The notes: generated by a model not told the origin, from the sequence alone. Positions 48,107-57,988 are shown, counted from the first letter of the stretch. The stretch is DNA of 64,000 nt from Brenneria rubrifaciens (GCF_005484945.1 NZ_CP034035.1:1488001-1552000), one strand, 5' to 3'. Translations and numbers: made by a program.

Positions 48107-49120
48107 ATGGAGTGGTATCCGTGGCTTAACGCGCCTTACCGTCGGTTGATCGGCCAATATCAGGCGGGCAGAGGACATCACGCCATTTTGCTGCATACAT
48201 TACCGGGTATGGGCAATGAGTCGCTGGTCTATGCGTTAAGCCGCTGGCTGATGTGCCAGCATCCTGAAGGGATGAAAAGCTGCGGCAAGTGTCACGCCTG
48301 TCATTTGATGGTAGCGGGTACGCACCCCGACTGGTACATGCTCAGTCCTGAAAAAGGGAAGCAGAGTCTGGGCGTTGACGCGGTGCGTGACGTGCTGGAT
48401 AAGCTTTACCAGCATTCTCGGCAAGGGGGGGGCAAAGTGATTTGGCTGCCGTATGCCGAGATATTAACGGAAGCGGCGGCCAATGCGTTATTAAAGACTT
48501 TGGAAGAGCCGCCGCAAAGTACCTATTTTTTGTTCGGCTGCCGTGATCCCTCCCGCCTGTTAGCGACGATGCGAAGCCGCTGTCTGTATCACTATCTGGA
48601 TGTCCCTGACGAAACCCAGAGCGTGCTGTGGTTGAGTGCGCGTCATCGTGATGATACGCAGGCGATACGGACCGCGCTGAGACTACAGGCAGGCGCGCCG
48701 CTGGCGGCTGAGATCCTTTTGCAACCGGAACGTTGGAAACAGCGTAACGCATTGTGTCAGGGACTTTTCGCCGGGCTCGCTTCACACGATTTGCTTTCGT
48801 TAATGCCATTGCTGAATCATGAGGATACCGATGAACGTATTCACTGGCTGGCATCCTTGCTGCTGGATGCGATGAAATGGCAGCAAGGGGCAGGCGCGTA
48901 TCGGGTTAATCTGGATCAGACCGCGCTGGTTGAGCGGTTGGCGCATGAATCTGCAAACACTCAACTACAGTATGAATTGCGCCAATGGCTGGTTTGCCGG
49001 CAAAAATTATTGACGGTGACTGGCGTTAACCGCGAACTGCTGTTGATGGAACGGTTGCTTGATGCTGAACAGAGCCTGTCCGCCACGGTTCAGCGGCACT
49101 TTCACTCATTCTCTGTATAA
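48107..49120 (+). CDS. holB: HolB, DNA polymerase III delta-prime subunit
   Basis: The 337-residue clamp-loader subunit matches HolB: WYPWLNAPYRRLIGQYQAGRGHHAILLHTLPGMG, the zinc module CGKCHACHLMVAGTHPDWYM, and SRC-motif region ATMRSRCLYHYL. The usual Walker A is degenerate (PGMGNES), as in delta-prime, which does not bind ATP. The start at 48107 is chosen by homology and the operon junction; a longer frame overlaps tmk. Length fits E. coli (334). Confidence 0.96.
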   Translation: MEWYPWLNAPYRRLIGQYQAGRGHHAILLHTLPGMGNESLVYALSRWLMCQHPEGMKSCGKCHACHLMVAGTHPDWYMLSPEKGKQSLGVDAVRDVLDKLYQHSRQGGGKVIWLPYAEILTEAAANALLKTLEEPPQSTYFLFGCRDPSRLLATMRSRCLYHYLDVPDETQSVLWLSARHRDDTQAIRTALRLQAGAPLAAEILLQPERWKQRNALCQGLFAGLASHDLLSLMPLLNHEDTDERIHWLASLLLDAMKWQQGAGAYRVNLDQTALVERLAHESANTQLQYELRQWLVCRQKLLTVTGVNRELLLMERLLDAEQSLSATVQRHFHSFSV

Positions 49121-49139
49121 TCAATTTTGAGTAAATATC

Positions 49140-49937
49140 ATGTTGTTAGTTGATTCTCACTGCCATCTCGATGGTTTGAATTATGAGTCGTTACACAAAG
49201 ATGTCTCCAGTGTTCTGGATAAGGCAAAAGACCGCGATGTGGGTTTTGTTTTGGCGGTAGCGACGACGCTGCCGGGTTTTCGGGCCATGAAGGAACAGAT
49301 TGGTGAGCGGGATGATGTGGCGTTTTCCTGTGGTGTTCATCCATTAAATCAGAATGAGCCCTATGATTATGCCGAGCTGCGTCAATTGGCTGCCGCCAGT
49401 CAAGTGGTGGCGATGGGGGAGACGGGACTGGATTATTACTACCAGCAAGACACCAAAGCGCAGCAGCAGGCGTCTTTCCGCGAGCACATTCGCATTGGCA
49501 ATGACTTGAATAAGCCGGTCATCGTGCATACGCGTGCGGCAAGGGAGGATACCATCGCCATTCTGAAAGAAGAGCAGGTAGAAAAGTGCGGCGGGGTGCT
49601 GCACTGCTTTACAGAAGATTTGGCCACGGCCAAGACGTTGCTGGATATGGGGTTTTATATTTCATTTTCCGGTATTGTCACGTTCCGCAATGCGGAAGCG
49701 CTGCGTGACGTCGCCCGTTATGTCCCGTTGGAGCGTATGCTGATTGAAACCGATTCTCCCTGGCTGGCGCCGGTGCCTTTCCGCGGGGAGGAAAACCAGC
49801 CTGCCTATGTTCGCGAGGTGGCCGAGTATTTATCGGTGCTGAAAGGGACGACGCTGGAAAATCTGGCGGCGATGACGACGGATAATTTTTCCCGCCTGTT
49901 TCATATCGATCCCGCGCGGTTGACCATCACGCAATAG
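49140..49937 (+). CDS. ycfH: YcfH, TatD-family metal-dependent hydrolase
   Basis: The 265-residue protein matches YcfH. TatD-family motifs are SHCHLD at the start, GVHP, GETGLDYYY, VIVHTRAAREDT, LHCFTED and IETDSPWLAP, the metal-binding residues of a TIM-barrel nuclease-type hydrolase. The physiological substrate is not defined. It ends the replication-linked operon and is followed by a terminator. Confidence 0.96.
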   Translation: MLLVDSHCHLDGLNYESLHKDVSSVLDKAKDRDVGFVLAVATTLPGFRAMKEQIGERDDVAFSCGVHPLNQNEPYDYAELRQLAAASQVVAMGETGLDYYYQQDTKAQQQASFREHIRIGNDLNKPVIVHTRAAREDTIAILKEEQVEKCGGVLHCFTEDLATAKTLLDMGFYISFSGIVTFRNAEALRDVARYVPLERMLIETDSPWLAPVPFRGEENQPAYVREVAEYLSVLKGTTLENLAAMTTDNFSRLFHIDPARLTITQ

Positions 49938-49986
49938 TGGTTGAAAATGGCCGAGTTTTTTTTATCTGTGTAATTAATAGCGGCTG

Positions 49987-50032
49987 ATGGCCATCCTTGC
50001 TGAGTATCCCCTCGTCAGGAATGGTCATTTTT
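49987..50032 (+). terminator. Terminator of the holB-ycfH transcript
   Basis: ATGGCCATCCT (49987-49997) pairs with AGGAATGGTCAT (50017-50028) with one G-U pair and one bulged A, followed by TTTTT. It lies 50 bp after the ycfH stop. Confidence 0.75.
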
Positions 50033-50124
50033 AAGCAATAAATCACAAATGAGCTTAATTTATGTTCTGTTTCAACTTACCGGCTCATGGAAACGTGATG
50101 GTTATCAAACATTAGGCCGTCTAT

Positions 50125-50149
50125 TTATTTTAGTCTGCGTAAAAATTAA
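50125..50149 (+). promoter_or_regulatory. Mlc-type operator and transcription start region of ptsG
   Basis: TTATTTTAGTCTGCGT then AAAAATTAA aligns closely with the E. coli ptsG P1 operator TTATTTTACTCTGTGT then AATAAATAA, which binds the glucose repressor Mlc. In E. coli the transcript starts beside it and begins with a small stem-loop; here the equivalent stem-loop AGGGT/ACCCT is at 50151-50166. Confidence 0.75.
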
Positions 50150-50150
50150 A

Positions 50151-50251
50151 AGGGTCAGGACACCCTGAATTGTTAAGGATAGTCTCCCACCTTTTCCTAT
50201 ATGAAATATCAGCAGTAAAAGCACTATTACTCAGGAGCACATTCAATTATG
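50151..50251 (+). promoter_or_regulatory. ptsG leader with SgrS pairing site
   Basis: A 5' stem AGGGT (50151-50155) / ACCCT (50162-50166) begins the leader. ACTCAGGAGCAC (50229-50240), overlapping the ribosome site, equals the E. coli ptsG sequence bound by the glucose-phosphate-stress small RNA SgrS. SgrS itself is not in this window. Confidence 0.75.
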
Positions 50252-51682
50252 TTTAAGAACGCATTCGCAAACCTGCAAAAAGTAGGTAAGTCGCTAATGC
50301 TGCCGGTATCCGTACTGCCTATCGCAGGTATCCTGCTGGGCGTCGGGGCGGCAAATTTTAGCTGGTTACCTGCGGTCGTTTCCCATGTTATGGCGGAAGC
50401 CGGTGGGTCTGTTTTTGCCAATATGCCGTTGATTTTCGCCATCGGCGTGGCACTGGGCTTCACCAATAACGATGGTGTATCGGCTCTGGCGGCAGTTGTG
50501 GCCTATGGCATCATGGTGAAAACCATGGCGGTGGTCGCGCCGTTGGTTCTGCATTTGTCTGCGGAGGAGGTTAAAGCTCAGTACTTAGCGGATACCGGTG
50601 TATTAGGCGGTATCATTGCTGGTGCCATTGCGGCTTATATGTTTAATCGTTTTTACCGCATTCAGCTTCCTGAATATCTTGGCTTTTTTGCTGGAAAACG
50701 CTTTGTGCCGATTATTTCCGGTCTGGCGGCGATCATTCTCGGGGTTGTCCTGTCATTTATCTGGCCTCCGGTCGGGAAGGCGATTCAGGCTTTCTCTCAA
50801 TGGGGCGCGTATCAGAATCCGGTTCTGGCCTTCGGTTTGTACGGCGTTATTGAACGTTCACTGGTGCCTTTCGGTCTGCATCATATCTGGAACGTTCCCT
50901 TCCAGATGCAGATTGGTGAGTTCACCAATGCCGCAGGTCAGGTGTTCCACGGGGACATTCCTCGCTATATGGCGGGTGACCCGACTGCGGGTAAACTGTC
51001 TGGTGGCTTCTTGTTTAAAATGTATGGCCTGCCAGCGGCGGCTATTGCGATTTGGCACTCAGCCAAACCGGAAAACCGCGCCAAAGTGGGCGGTATCATG
51101 ATCTCTGCGGCGCTGACCTCTTTCCTGACCGGGATTACCGAGCCAATTGAGTTCTCTTTTATGTTCGTCGCGCCGATACTGTACGTGATCCATGCGATTC
51201 TGGCTGGTTTGGCATTCCCGATTTGTATCCTGCTGGGTATGCGTGACGGTACGAGCTTCTCTCACGGCCTGATTGACTTCGTCGTACTGAGCGGAAACGG
51301 CAGCAAGCTGTGGTTGTTCCCGATCGTGGGCTTGTGCTATGCGTTGGTTTATTACTCCCTTTTCCGCGTGCTGATCGTTAAGCTGAATCTGAAAACCCCG
51401 GGTCGTGAGGACTCTTCTTCTGACGAGGTTGCTCAGGACAGCACGGAAAAAGCGGAGGCGCTGGTCAACGCCTTCGGTGGTAAAGAGAACATCACTAACC
51501 TGGATGCATGTATCACTCGTCTGCGCGTTAGCGTAGGTGATATATCAAAAGTGGATCAGGCTGCTTTGAAACAGTTGGGTGCTGCTGGTGTGGTTGTCGC
51601 AGGTTCTGGCGTTCAGGCGATTTTCGGTACTAAATCCGATAACCTGAAAACGGATATGGACGACTATATCCGTAATCACTAA
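50249..51682 (+). CDS. ptsG: PtsG, glucose PTS enzyme IICB
   Basis: The 477-residue permease transports and phosphorylates glucose. The IIC part spans about residues 1-385 with [19 protein letters not shown] and [15 protein letters not shown], the sugar-site loop. The IIB part near the C terminus has the phospho-acceptor Cys421 in [11 protein letters not shown]. Length equals E. coli PtsG and the start [27 protein letters not shown] is the same. It is followed by a terminator; fhuE, the next E. coli gene, is absent. Confidence 0.98.
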   Translation: MFKNAFANLQKVGKSLMLPVSVLPIAGILLGVGAANFSWLPAVVSHVMAEAGGSVFANMPLIFAIGVALGFTNNDGVSALAAVVAYGIMVKTMAVVAPLVLHLSAEEVKAQYLADTGVLGGIIAGAIAAYMFNRFYRIQLPEYLGFFAGKRFVPIISGLAAIILGVVLSFIWPPVGKAIQAFSQWGAYQNPVLAFGLYGVIERSLVPFGLHHIWNVPFQMQIGEFTNAAGQVFHGDIPRYMAGDPTAGKLSGGFLFKMYGLPAAAIAIWHSAKPENRAKVGGIMISAALTSFLTGITEPIEFSFMFVAPILYVIHAILAGLAFPICILLGMRDGTSFSHGLIDFVVLSGNGSKLWLFPIVGLCYALVYYSLFRVLIVKLNLKTPGREDSSSDEVAQDSTEKAEALVNAFGGKENITNLDACITRLRVSVGDISKVDQAALKQLGAAGVVVAGSGVQAIFGTKSDNLKTDMDDYIRNH

Positions 51683-51701
51683 TCGGTTGTTGGGAAGAAT
51701 C

Positions 51702-51724
51702 AAGGGGCGAAAGCCCCTTTTTTT
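51702..51724 (+). terminator. Terminator of ptsG
   Basis: AAGGGGC (51702-51708) pairs with GCCCCTT (51713-51719) around GAAA, followed by a T-run. It lies 19 bp after the ptsG stop. Confidence 0.92.
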
Positions 51725-51951
51725 CGGCAAGCGTCATCCGACCGCGGCGGTAAAGCGATTGAATCGCTTTGGGTAATTTGGGGTAGAGACGATAACGTTG
51801 GAGGGAATACGGGAAATCACGCGCGGAAATCCTGTCGTATTTTAACCATCCATGTCTGAAACAGGCTAAAGAAGGTTGAAAGAAATAGAATATGTCACTC
51901 ATACTGCCTACACGACTTTGGATTCGCGTTTGTTAAAAAAGGAAATCTAAC

Positions 51952-52302
51952 ATGGCTGAAGAGACCATTTTTAGTAAAATTATCCGTCGGGAAATTCCGG
52001 CCGATATCGTTTATCAGGATGATCTGGTAACCGCATTTCGTGATATTGCACCGCGGGCGCCCACACACATCCTCATCGTTCCTAATGTATTGATCCCAAC
52101 CGTTAATGAAACCGCTGCGGAACATGAAGCCGCGTTAGGACGCATGATCACCGTCGCAGGGAAAATTGCGCGGCAGGAAGGTATTGCAGAAGACGGCTAC
52201 CGTCTGATTATCAATTGTAATCGTCATGGTGGGCAGGAAGTCTATCACATGCACATGCACCTGCTGGGAGGCCAAGTACTGGGGGCATTACTGGTTGACT
52301 AG
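51952..52302 (+). CDS. hinT: HinT, purine nucleoside phosphoramidase
   Basis: The 116-residue HIT-family protein hydrolyses adenosine 5'-phosphoramidates and lysyl-AMP-type compounds. The histidine triad HMHMHLLGG lies at residues 99-107 with His99, His101 and His103. Length and start match E. coli HinT (119). It leads the hinT-ycfL-lpoB-thiK group. Confidence 0.96.
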   Translation: MAEETIFSKIIRREIPADIVYQDDLVTAFRDIAPRAPTHILIVPNVLIPTVNETAAEHEAALGRMITVAGKIARQEGIAEDGYRLIINCNRHGGQEVYHMHMHLLGGQVLGALLVD

Positions 52303-52313
52303 CGGAGTTGGCG

Positions 52314-52697
52314 ATGCGTAATTCCATGATGCGATGTTTGTCATTCTTGCTGATGGCCTGTGTACTGGCCGCGTGCAGCCCCCCAACGGCGCTGACGATC
52401 AATGAAAGACAAACATTGATACTGGATGCGCCTTTGCTCTCGGCCGGGATTACCGCCGGCAATCCTTCTCTTGATTCAGAAAATGGTAAACGACGCGCGT
52501 CTTCCGTCGTTAGTAACCATACGGAACAGGCTGTCACCGTGCATTACCGTTTCTATTGGTATGATGACAATGGGCTGGAAATCTTGCCGTACGATGATGC
52601 GCAAACAGTGGTGGTTCCGCGTGGGGCGGAGATAAACATTTTTTCAACGCGTAGTAATCCTGATGTGCGTCAGATCCGCCTTCATCTATTTTTGTAA
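52314..52697 (+). CDS. ycfL: YcfL, predicted lipoprotein
   Basis: The 127-residue protein matches YcfL: a signal peptide with lipobox LAAC at the end of MMRCLSFLLMACVLAAC, so a lipid-anchored envelope protein, then VTVHYRFYWYDDNGLEILPYD. Function is unknown. The start at 52314 has GGAG with 6-base spacing; the TTG two codons earlier is less likely. It lies between hinT and lpoB as in E. coli. Confidence 0.85.
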   Translation: MRNSMMRCLSFLLMACVLAACSPPTALTINERQTLILDAPLLSAGITAGNPSLDSENGKRRASSVVSNHTEQAVTVHYRFYWYDDNGLEILPYDDAQTVVVPRGAEINIFSTRSNPDVRQIRLHLFL

Positions 52698-52718
52698 TGG
52701 TGTGTTGAGAGAGTAAAC

Positions 52719-53294
52719 ATGAAAAAGTATCTAGGCATAGCGCTGGCCGTGCTGGTATTGACGGGCTGTCCGAGTCGCCCGCCTGAACCTGTTGAACCCC
52801 CTGTGACCATTGAACCGGCAGAACCGCCGGTGCCGGCAACGCCACCGCCTGGAGAGCAGGTTCCGTCGCCGCCTAAAATCCAACCCCTAAACTGGGAAGC
52901 CAGTATCAACCCGCTGGTGGCGCAAATGTTAAAAGCAAACGGTGTGACGCAGGGCAGTATCTTGCTGCCGGATAGCGTTAAGAACAACACCAACGGATCG
53001 CTGCAAACGGAGAAAGCCAACAACGCGTTGTATAGCGCATTGTCATCTGGTAACGCCTTCACGCTGGTGCCTCGCGAGCAGTTGGCTGTGGCGAAACAGA
53101 CGTTGGGATTATCCGTGGATGACAGCTTGGGGTCACGCAGCAAAGCAATCGGGCTGGCGCGTTATGTCGGTGCGCAATATGTGTTGTACAGCGACGTGAG
53201 CGGTGATGTGAAATCACCGCAGATCGATATGCAACTGATGCTGGTGCAAACCGGCGAAATTGTCTGGTCGGGTAATGGAAGCGTTCAACATTAA
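52719..53294 (+). CDS. lpoB: LpoB, outer membrane lipoprotein activator of PBP1b
   Basis: The 191-residue protein carries a lipobox LTGC after MKKYLGIALAVLVLTG, a proline-rich linker (about 22-55, PEPVEPPVTIEPAEPP) and a globular domain (NNTNGSLQTEKANNALYSALSSGNAFTLVPREQLAVAKQTLGLS). LpoB crosses the periplasm to stimulate PBP1b. It is somewhat shorter than E. coli LpoB (213) mainly in the linker. Its 3' end overlaps thiK. Confidence 0.95.
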   Translation: MKKYLGIALAVLVLTGCPSRPPEPVEPPVTIEPAEPPVPATPPPGEQVPSPPKIQPLNWEASINPLVAQMLKANGVTQGSILLPDSVKNNTNGSLQTEKANNALYSALSSGNAFTLVPREQLAVAKQTLGLSVDDSLGSRSKAIGLARYVGAQYVLYSDVSGDVKSPQIDMQLMLVQTGEIVWSGNGSVQH

Positions 53295-54135
53295 AGGGCA
53301 GCTCACCGAGCTTGTTCATCAATATTTTCCGGCGGTTGATACCGCCGGTTTTCATTTCAAACCTGTCAGCGGACTCAGCAGTGAAAGTTGGCGCATCCGC
53401 GGGCCTGATATTGAGTGGCTGGCTCGCCCTCAATCGGCGTTCGGACGCCAGACAGGAACCGATCGCCAGCGCGAGTATCATCTGTTACGACAGATGGCCG
53501 CTGTCGGATTGGCTCCGCGCCCGCTGTTATGGCGGCGTGATTGGTTGATCATTGAATGGGCGCCGGGACGTATTGCCACAGCGGATGAGTTTGCCGCCTT
53601 TTTGAGCCGTGGCGCCCTGGCGGGTTATTTATCCCGAATTCATCAGCAGCCATGCAGCGGTTATCCGCTGGATCTGCGCAAGCTGTTTGCCCGACACTGG
53701 CAGTTGATGGCTCCGCATCGTCGTTCTCCGGCGCTGCTGCGGCTGCATCAACATTTTCAACGGTTACCATTACCTAAGCCGTTGGCTTATGCGCCGTTAC
53801 ATCTGGATGTACATGCGGAAAATCTGTTGATAACCCGGAATGGTATAATGCTTATCGATTGGGAGTACGCGTCAGATGGCGACATCGCTTTTGAGATGGC
53901 TTTCATCTTTCGCGCAAATCAGATGGATTCGCCAGCGCAGATGAGATTTTTAGAAACCTATCAGCAGCATCGTCCCGGGTTATCTGCCAGACAGATTTAT
54001 CGGCACGTCGGGCCGTGGTTACCCTGGGTTGACTATCTGGTGATGATGTGGTTTGAAGTCCGCTGGCAGCAGACGCGGCAGGACAAATTTTTGCAGGCGC
54101 TCCCATCGTTGCGCAGGCAACTGGGGTTAAATTAG
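53275..54135 (+). CDS. thiK: ThiK, thiamine kinase
   Basis: The 286-residue protein belongs to the aminoglycoside phosphotransferase-like kinases and matches ThiK, which phosphorylates thiamine to thiamine phosphate for salvage. Kinase-type motifs are APLHLDVHAENLLI and MLIDWEYASDGDIAFE. N-terminal similarity to E. coli is low. The start at 53275 (MEAFNIKGQLTEL) is taken inside the lpoB end; a TTG at 53260 is an alternative. The next gene, nagZ, is separated by an ERIC element. Confidence 0.88.
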   Translation: MEAFNIKGQLTELVHQYFPAVDTAGFHFKPVSGLSSESWRIRGPDIEWLARPQSAFGRQTGTDRQREYHLLRQMAAVGLAPRPLLWRRDWLIIEWAPGRIATADEFAAFLSRGALAGYLSRIHQQPCSGYPLDLRKLFARHWQLMAPHRRSPALLRLHQHFQRLPLPKPLAYAPLHLDVHAENLLITRNGIMLIDWEYASDGDIAFEMAFIFRANQMDSPAQMRFLETYQQHRPGLSARQIYRHVGPWLPWVDYLVMMWFEVRWQQTRQDKFLQALPSLRRQLGLN

Positions 54136-54186
54136 GCGTCCCTGTCGGATTACATGGGGACGTTTTCAGACTGGCGAAACAAGCCA

Positions 54187-54311
54187 TATAGCCTAAATAT
54201 TCGAGTTGCAGGAAGGCGGCGGCACAGCGAACCCCCAGTCGCTTACACCAGTAAGCGACTGGGGTGAGCGAGAAAGCCAATGCACATGCAACGTGACGTA
54301 TGACCGGTATA
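54187..54311 (+). repeat. ERIC element (enterobacterial repetitive intergenic consensus)
   Basis: This 125-bp element starts at TATA, contains TTCGAGTTGCAGGAAGGCGG, a perfect 14-bp palindromic core CCCCAGTCGCTTAC (54233-54246) with loop ACCA and GTAAGCGACTGGGG (54251-54264), and ends at GACCGGTATA. The stretch GTAAGCGACTGGGGTGAGCG matches the conserved ERIC centre. It lies within the thiK-nagZ intergenic region and ends 24 bp before nagZ, so it is likely transcribed as an RNA hairpin. Confidence 0.9.
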
Positions 54312-54334
54312 AACAGTTAAAGAATGAGGTTGAT

Positions 54335-55357
54335 GTGGGTCCGGTAATGTTAGATGTTGCCAGCTATGAGCTGGACGCTGAAGATCGTGACGTGTTGGCG
54401 CATCCGCTGGTCGGCGGCGTGATTTTATTTACCCGTAATTTTCATGATGTGGCGCAACTGCGTGAACTGGTGCGTCAGATCCGCGCTGCATCACGCACCC
54501 GTCTGGTGGTGTCGGTTGATCAGGAAGGCGGGCGCGTTCAGCGTTTTCGCGAAGGGTTTACCCAGTTGCCAGCTGCGCAGGCGTTTGCCGCCTTGAACGC
54601 GGAGGGGGAGGCGCGGCGGCTTGCCGAGGAAGCCGGTTGGCTAATGGCGGCGGAAATGATTGCCATGGATATCGATATCAGTTTCGCCCCGGTACTGGAT
54701 ATCGGCCATCAAAGCGCGGCGATTGGCGAGCGTGCCTTTCATGCCGATCCGCAGAAGGCGCTGATGATAGCGCAAAGCGTTATTCGCGGTATGCACAGTG
54801 CGGGAATGAAAGTGACGGGCAAACATTTCCCCGGACACGGCGCTGTCAGTGCGGATTCCCATCATGAAACGCCACGCGATCCTCGTCCGCTGGCGACGAT
54901 TCGCGCACATGACATGTCGATTTTCAGCCAGTTGATCCAGCAACAGCAACTGGATGCGATCATGCCCGCCCACGTGATTTATACCGAAGCCGATCCGCGT
55001 CCCGCCAGTGGTTCACCGTTCTGGTTAAAACAGGTTTTACGTCAGGAACTGAATTTCAGCGGCATTATCTTTTCTGACGATCTGTCTATGGAAGGCGCTG
55101 CCGTGATGGGAAGCTACCCGGAGCGCGCTCACGCCTCACTGGATGCGGGATGCGACATGATTCTGGTTTGTAATAACCGGCGCGGTGCGGTGAGCGTGTT
55201 GGATAATCTGTCCCCGGTCAAAGCACAACACCTGTCCAACTTATATCATCAGGGGACGTTTTCTTACAGGCAACTACTGGATTCGCCCCGTTGGAATCAG
55301 GCGAATCAGTCGCTTACGGCGCTTACTGAGCGCTGGCGGGCGCATCAATCCGCCTGA
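54335..55357 (+). CDS. nagZ: NagZ, beta-N-acetylglucosaminidase
   Basis: The 340-residue cytoplasmic glycosidase removes GlcNAc from muropeptides during peptidoglycan recycling and controls AmpC induction in other bacteria. Family 3 motifs are [30 protein letters not shown] with the conserved His, and [16 protein letters not shown] with the catalytic nucleophile Asp. The start is GTG at 54335 ([16 protein letters not shown] as in E. coli) with GAGG upstream. An apparently longer open frame begins inside the ERIC element and is an artefact. Confidence 0.96.
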   Translation: MGPVMLDVASYELDAEDRDVLAHPLVGGVILFTRNFHDVAQLRELVRQIRAASRTRLVVSVDQEGGRVQRFREGFTQLPAAQAFAALNAEGEARRLAEEAGWLMAAEMIAMDIDISFAPVLDIGHQSAAIGERAFHADPQKALMIAQSVIRGMHSAGMKVTGKHFPGHGAVSADSHHETPRDPRPLATIRAHDMSIFSQLIQQQQLDAIMPAHVIYTEADPRPASGSPFWLKQVLRQELNFSGIIFSDDLSMEGAAVMGSYPERAHASLDAGCDMILVCNNRRGAVSVLDNLSPVKAQHLSNLYHQGTFSYRQLLDSPRWNQANQSLTALTERWRAHQSA

Positions 55358-55395
55358 CTCCACGGTGAATCCCTAAAACAGTGGTGAGGATAGAG

Positions 55396-55938
55396 ATGAT
55401 TATCTATTTACATGGTTTTGACTCGACCAGCCCTGGGAATCATGAAAAAGTGTTGCAGTTACAGTTTATTGACGAAGATGTTCGGCTGATAAGTTACAGT
55501 ACCTTGCATCCACGTCACGATATGCAGCACCTATTGAAGCAGGTCGATAAAATGATTCAGCATTGCGACGATGAGCGGCCACTGATTTGTGGGGTGGGGC
55601 TTGGCGGTTTTTGGGCAGAGAGGGTCGGGTTCCTTTGCGGTATCCGGCAGGTTATCTTCAATCCTAATCTGTTTCCGCAGGAAAACATGATCGGCAAAAT
55701 CGATCGTCCAGAAGAGTATCTGGATATCGCCACCAAGTGCGTGGCGAATTTTCGCGAGAAAAACCGCGACCGTTGTCTGGTGGTGCTGTCTCGCCAGGAC
55801 GAAATGCTCAACAGTCAACGTAGTGCTCAGGTGCTGGGCAACTACTATAAAATCATCTGGGATGAGGTTCAGACACACAAATTCAAGAGCATTTCCCACC
55901 ATCTGCAACAAATGAAAGCCTTTAAAATACTGGGTTGA
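55396..55938 (+). CDS. ycfP: YcfP, alpha/beta-hydrolase-like esterase
   Basis: The 180-residue protein matches YcfP (180 residues) with the start [24 protein letters not shown] at 55396, preceded by GAGGATAGAG. The serine-type hydrolase signature is weak: [14 protein letters not shown] replaces the usual GxSxG, with Gly at the usual serine position, so hydrolase activity is uncertain. [20 protein letters not shown] and [15 protein letters not shown] ends are conserved. It is the last gene before the ndh promoter. Confidence 0.9.
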   Translation: MIIYLHGFDSTSPGNHEKVLQLQFIDEDVRLISYSTLHPRHDMQHLLKQVDKMIQHCDDERPLICGVGLGGFWAERVGFLCGIRQVIFNPNLFPQENMIGKIDRPEEYLDIATKCVANFREKNRDRCLVVLSRQDEMLNSQRSAQVLGNYYKIIWDEVQTHKFKSISHHLQQMKAFKILG

Positions 55939-56174
55939 ATCCCGCCATCGGCGAAGATAGCCCCACGAAACGCCGCGGTTGCCGAACCGTCACGGCGAGT
56001 AAATCCATGCTTAAGCGATTGGCTTAGGGCGATCGCCAATTTATTTACTTCTCTTAGGGTTAGCTTTTTATCATCGAAGCGTGATGGCTTCTCCGTTTAC
56101 TCCGCGAAATACCTCTTAATCGGCTGAAATGAAAATGAAATTTCGATGGAGAGCCGCCTTTGCCTGAAAATAAA

Positions 56175-56188
56175 TTGATATATATCAA
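56175..56188. promoter_or_regulatory. FNR box upstream of ndh
   Basis: TTGATATATATCAA is a perfect TTGAT-N4-ATCAA FNR site. It sits 137 bp before the ndh start, just before a possible -35 TTGGTA (56191-56196) and -10 TGATAT (56215-56220). FNR represses ndh in E. coli under anaerobiosis. Confidence 0.9.
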
Positions 56189-56324
56189 TTTTGGTATGAC
56201 CAAATAACCTGTCGTGATATTCTTGCAACAGATTATCGAGTTTAACTTACGCGAACTCTATGTAATATAAGGATATTATTATTTTACCCTTTTTTAACCA
56301 TTGGTTCACATTTAGGGGGTCATT

Positions 56325-57629
56325 TTGACATCACCAACCAAGAAAATCGTTATTGTCGGCGGGGGAGCCGGCGGACTTGAGCTGGCGACCAGCCTGGGTC
56401 ATAAGTTAGGCCGCAAGAAAAAGGCGGAAGTGACGCTGGTGGATCGTAACCACAGCCACTTGTGGAAACCGCTGTTGCACGAAGTGGCAACCGGTTCTAT
56501 GGATGACGATATGGATGCGCTGAGCTATCTGGCGCATGCCCGTAATCATGCCTTCCAGTTTCAACTTGGCATGCTGACGGATATTGATCGCGAACAGAAA
56601 CATATTCAGTTGGCTGAGATTCGTGACGATCAGGGCGAACAGTTGGTGGCCGCCCGAAAAATTCCTTATGACATCCTGGTGATCGCGCTGGGCAGCACGT
56701 CGAACGACTTCGGTACGCCGGGCGTAAAAGATCACTGTATCTTTCTGGATAACCCCAAACAGGCCCGCCGTTTCCATAATGAAATGCTCAACCTGTTCCT
56801 GAAGTTTACGGCTAATACCGATGGAAAAGAGCGGATAAACATTGCGATCGTGGGCGGTGGCGCGACAGGCGTTGAACTGTCCGCCGAACTGCATAACGCG
56901 GTGAAACAACTCCACAGCTATGGTTTTGACGGTCTGGATAAAGAAACGCTGAATGTGACGCTGGTTGAAGCAGGAGAACGCATCCTGCCTGCGTTGCCGC
57001 CGCGTATTTCAGCGGCCGCACATCAGGAACTGACCAATATCGGCGTTCGCGTGCTGACCAAAACGATGGTCACCAGCGCCGAGTCTGGCGGTCTGAATAC
57101 CAAAGACGGCGAGTTTATTGAAGCCGATCTGATGGTCTGGGCCGCCGGAATTAAAGCACCGGATGCCATGAAGGAGATTGCCGGTCTGGAAACCAACCGC
57201 ATCAACCAGCTTGTGGTTGAACCGACGTTGCAAACGACCCGCGACCCTGCCATTTTTGCCATTGGCGACTGTGCTTCCTGTCCGCAGGAAGGCGGCGGCT
57301 TTGTGCCCCCGCGCGCGCAGGCGGCGCACCAGATGGCTTCCCGCTGCCATAGCAACATCGTGGCGTTGTTGGCCGGGCAGTCGCTGAAACCTTATGTGTA
57401 TAAAGATCACGGCTCGCTGGTGTCGCTGTCCAAGTTCAGCACGGTAGGTAGTTTGATGGGTAACCTGATGCGTGGTTCGGTGATGGTGGAAGGGCGTATT
57501 GCCCGTTTTGTTTACATCTCTTTGTACCGCATGCATCAGATTGCACTGCATGGCTACGTAAAAACCGGTTTGATGATGTTGGTTGGCGGCATCAACCGGG
57601 TTATCCGTCCGCGTCTTAAACTGCACTAA
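56325..57629 (+). CDS. ndh: Ndh, type II NADH dehydrogenase
   Basis: The 434-residue peripheral membrane flavoprotein oxidises NADH and reduces ubiquinone without pumping protons. It has two dinucleotide-binding motifs, [16 protein letters not shown] near the start and [14 protein letters not shown] at about residue 180, the conserved [12 protein letters not shown] and a [21 protein letters not shown] cluster. Length equals E. coli Ndh. The start is TTG at 56325 with TAGGGGG upstream; no ATG is available in frame nearby. Confidence 0.97.
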   Translation: MTSPTKKIVIVGGGAGGLELATSLGHKLGRKKKAEVTLVDRNHSHLWKPLLHEVATGSMDDDMDALSYLAHARNHAFQFQLGMLTDIDREQKHIQLAEIRDDQGEQLVAARKIPYDILVIALGSTSNDFGTPGVKDHCIFLDNPKQARRFHNEMLNLFLKFTANTDGKERINIAIVGGGATGVELSAELHNAVKQLHSYGFDGLDKETLNVTLVEAGERILPALPPRISAAAHQELTNIGVRVLTKTMVTSAESGGLNTKDGEFIEADLMVWAAGIKAPDAMKEIAGLETNRINQLVVEPTLQTTRDPAIFAIGDCASCPQEGGGFVPPRAQAAHQMASRCHSNIVALLAGQSLKPYVYKDHGSLVSLSKFSTVGSLMGNLMRGSVMVEGRIARFVYISLYRMHQIALHGYVKTGLMMLVGGINRVIRPRLKLH

Positions 57630-57856
57630 TGTCGACTCACCGCCCGCGGATCGCTGGCGGTGGTAACGTGCGTCTCATATCCCACTTTATGCAGTATAAA
57701 ATATCGTTCTATTACCTGTTCACTTTAAGATAATTCTCAAATGATGGTTTTATGTTACTAAAATGACAAATTTAGTTAATTTGTCTTATTGCGGGGGCAA
57801 TAAACATTGTGCAGACTGCACTCTGTTTACAGGCGGCGTAGCGCGCACGTCGCAAA

Positions 57857-57879
57857 TCCTGAATGAAAGGCATTCAGGA
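57857..57879 (+). repeat. Inverted repeat in the ycfJ leader
   Basis: TCCTGAATG (57857-57865) and CATTCAGGA (57871-57879) form a perfect 9-bp stem with loop AAAGG, 109 bp before ycfJ. The 57630-57988 gap otherwise has a 7-bp hairpin CACCGCC/GGCGGTG just after ndh (57638-57662) and no gene. Confidence 0.6.
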
Positions 57880-57988
57880 GGGAACCATCGGATTCATCGC
57901 GTTACACGCGAGTCGTCGTAAAGATAAGGCATCTTTAGCACGGGATCGCTGATGGGGAATGCGCGGAAATATATTCGGGAGGTATCCT

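Noticed and set aside
49955..49980. Second Mlc-operator-like stretch TATCTGTGTAATTAATAG
   Set aside because: It lies upstream of the ycfH terminator and away from the ptsG start; the better operator is at 50125-50149.
54206..54334. Apparent 43-codon N-terminal extension of NagZ
   Set aside because: These codons lie inside the ERIC element; the conserved protein begins at the GTG at 54335.
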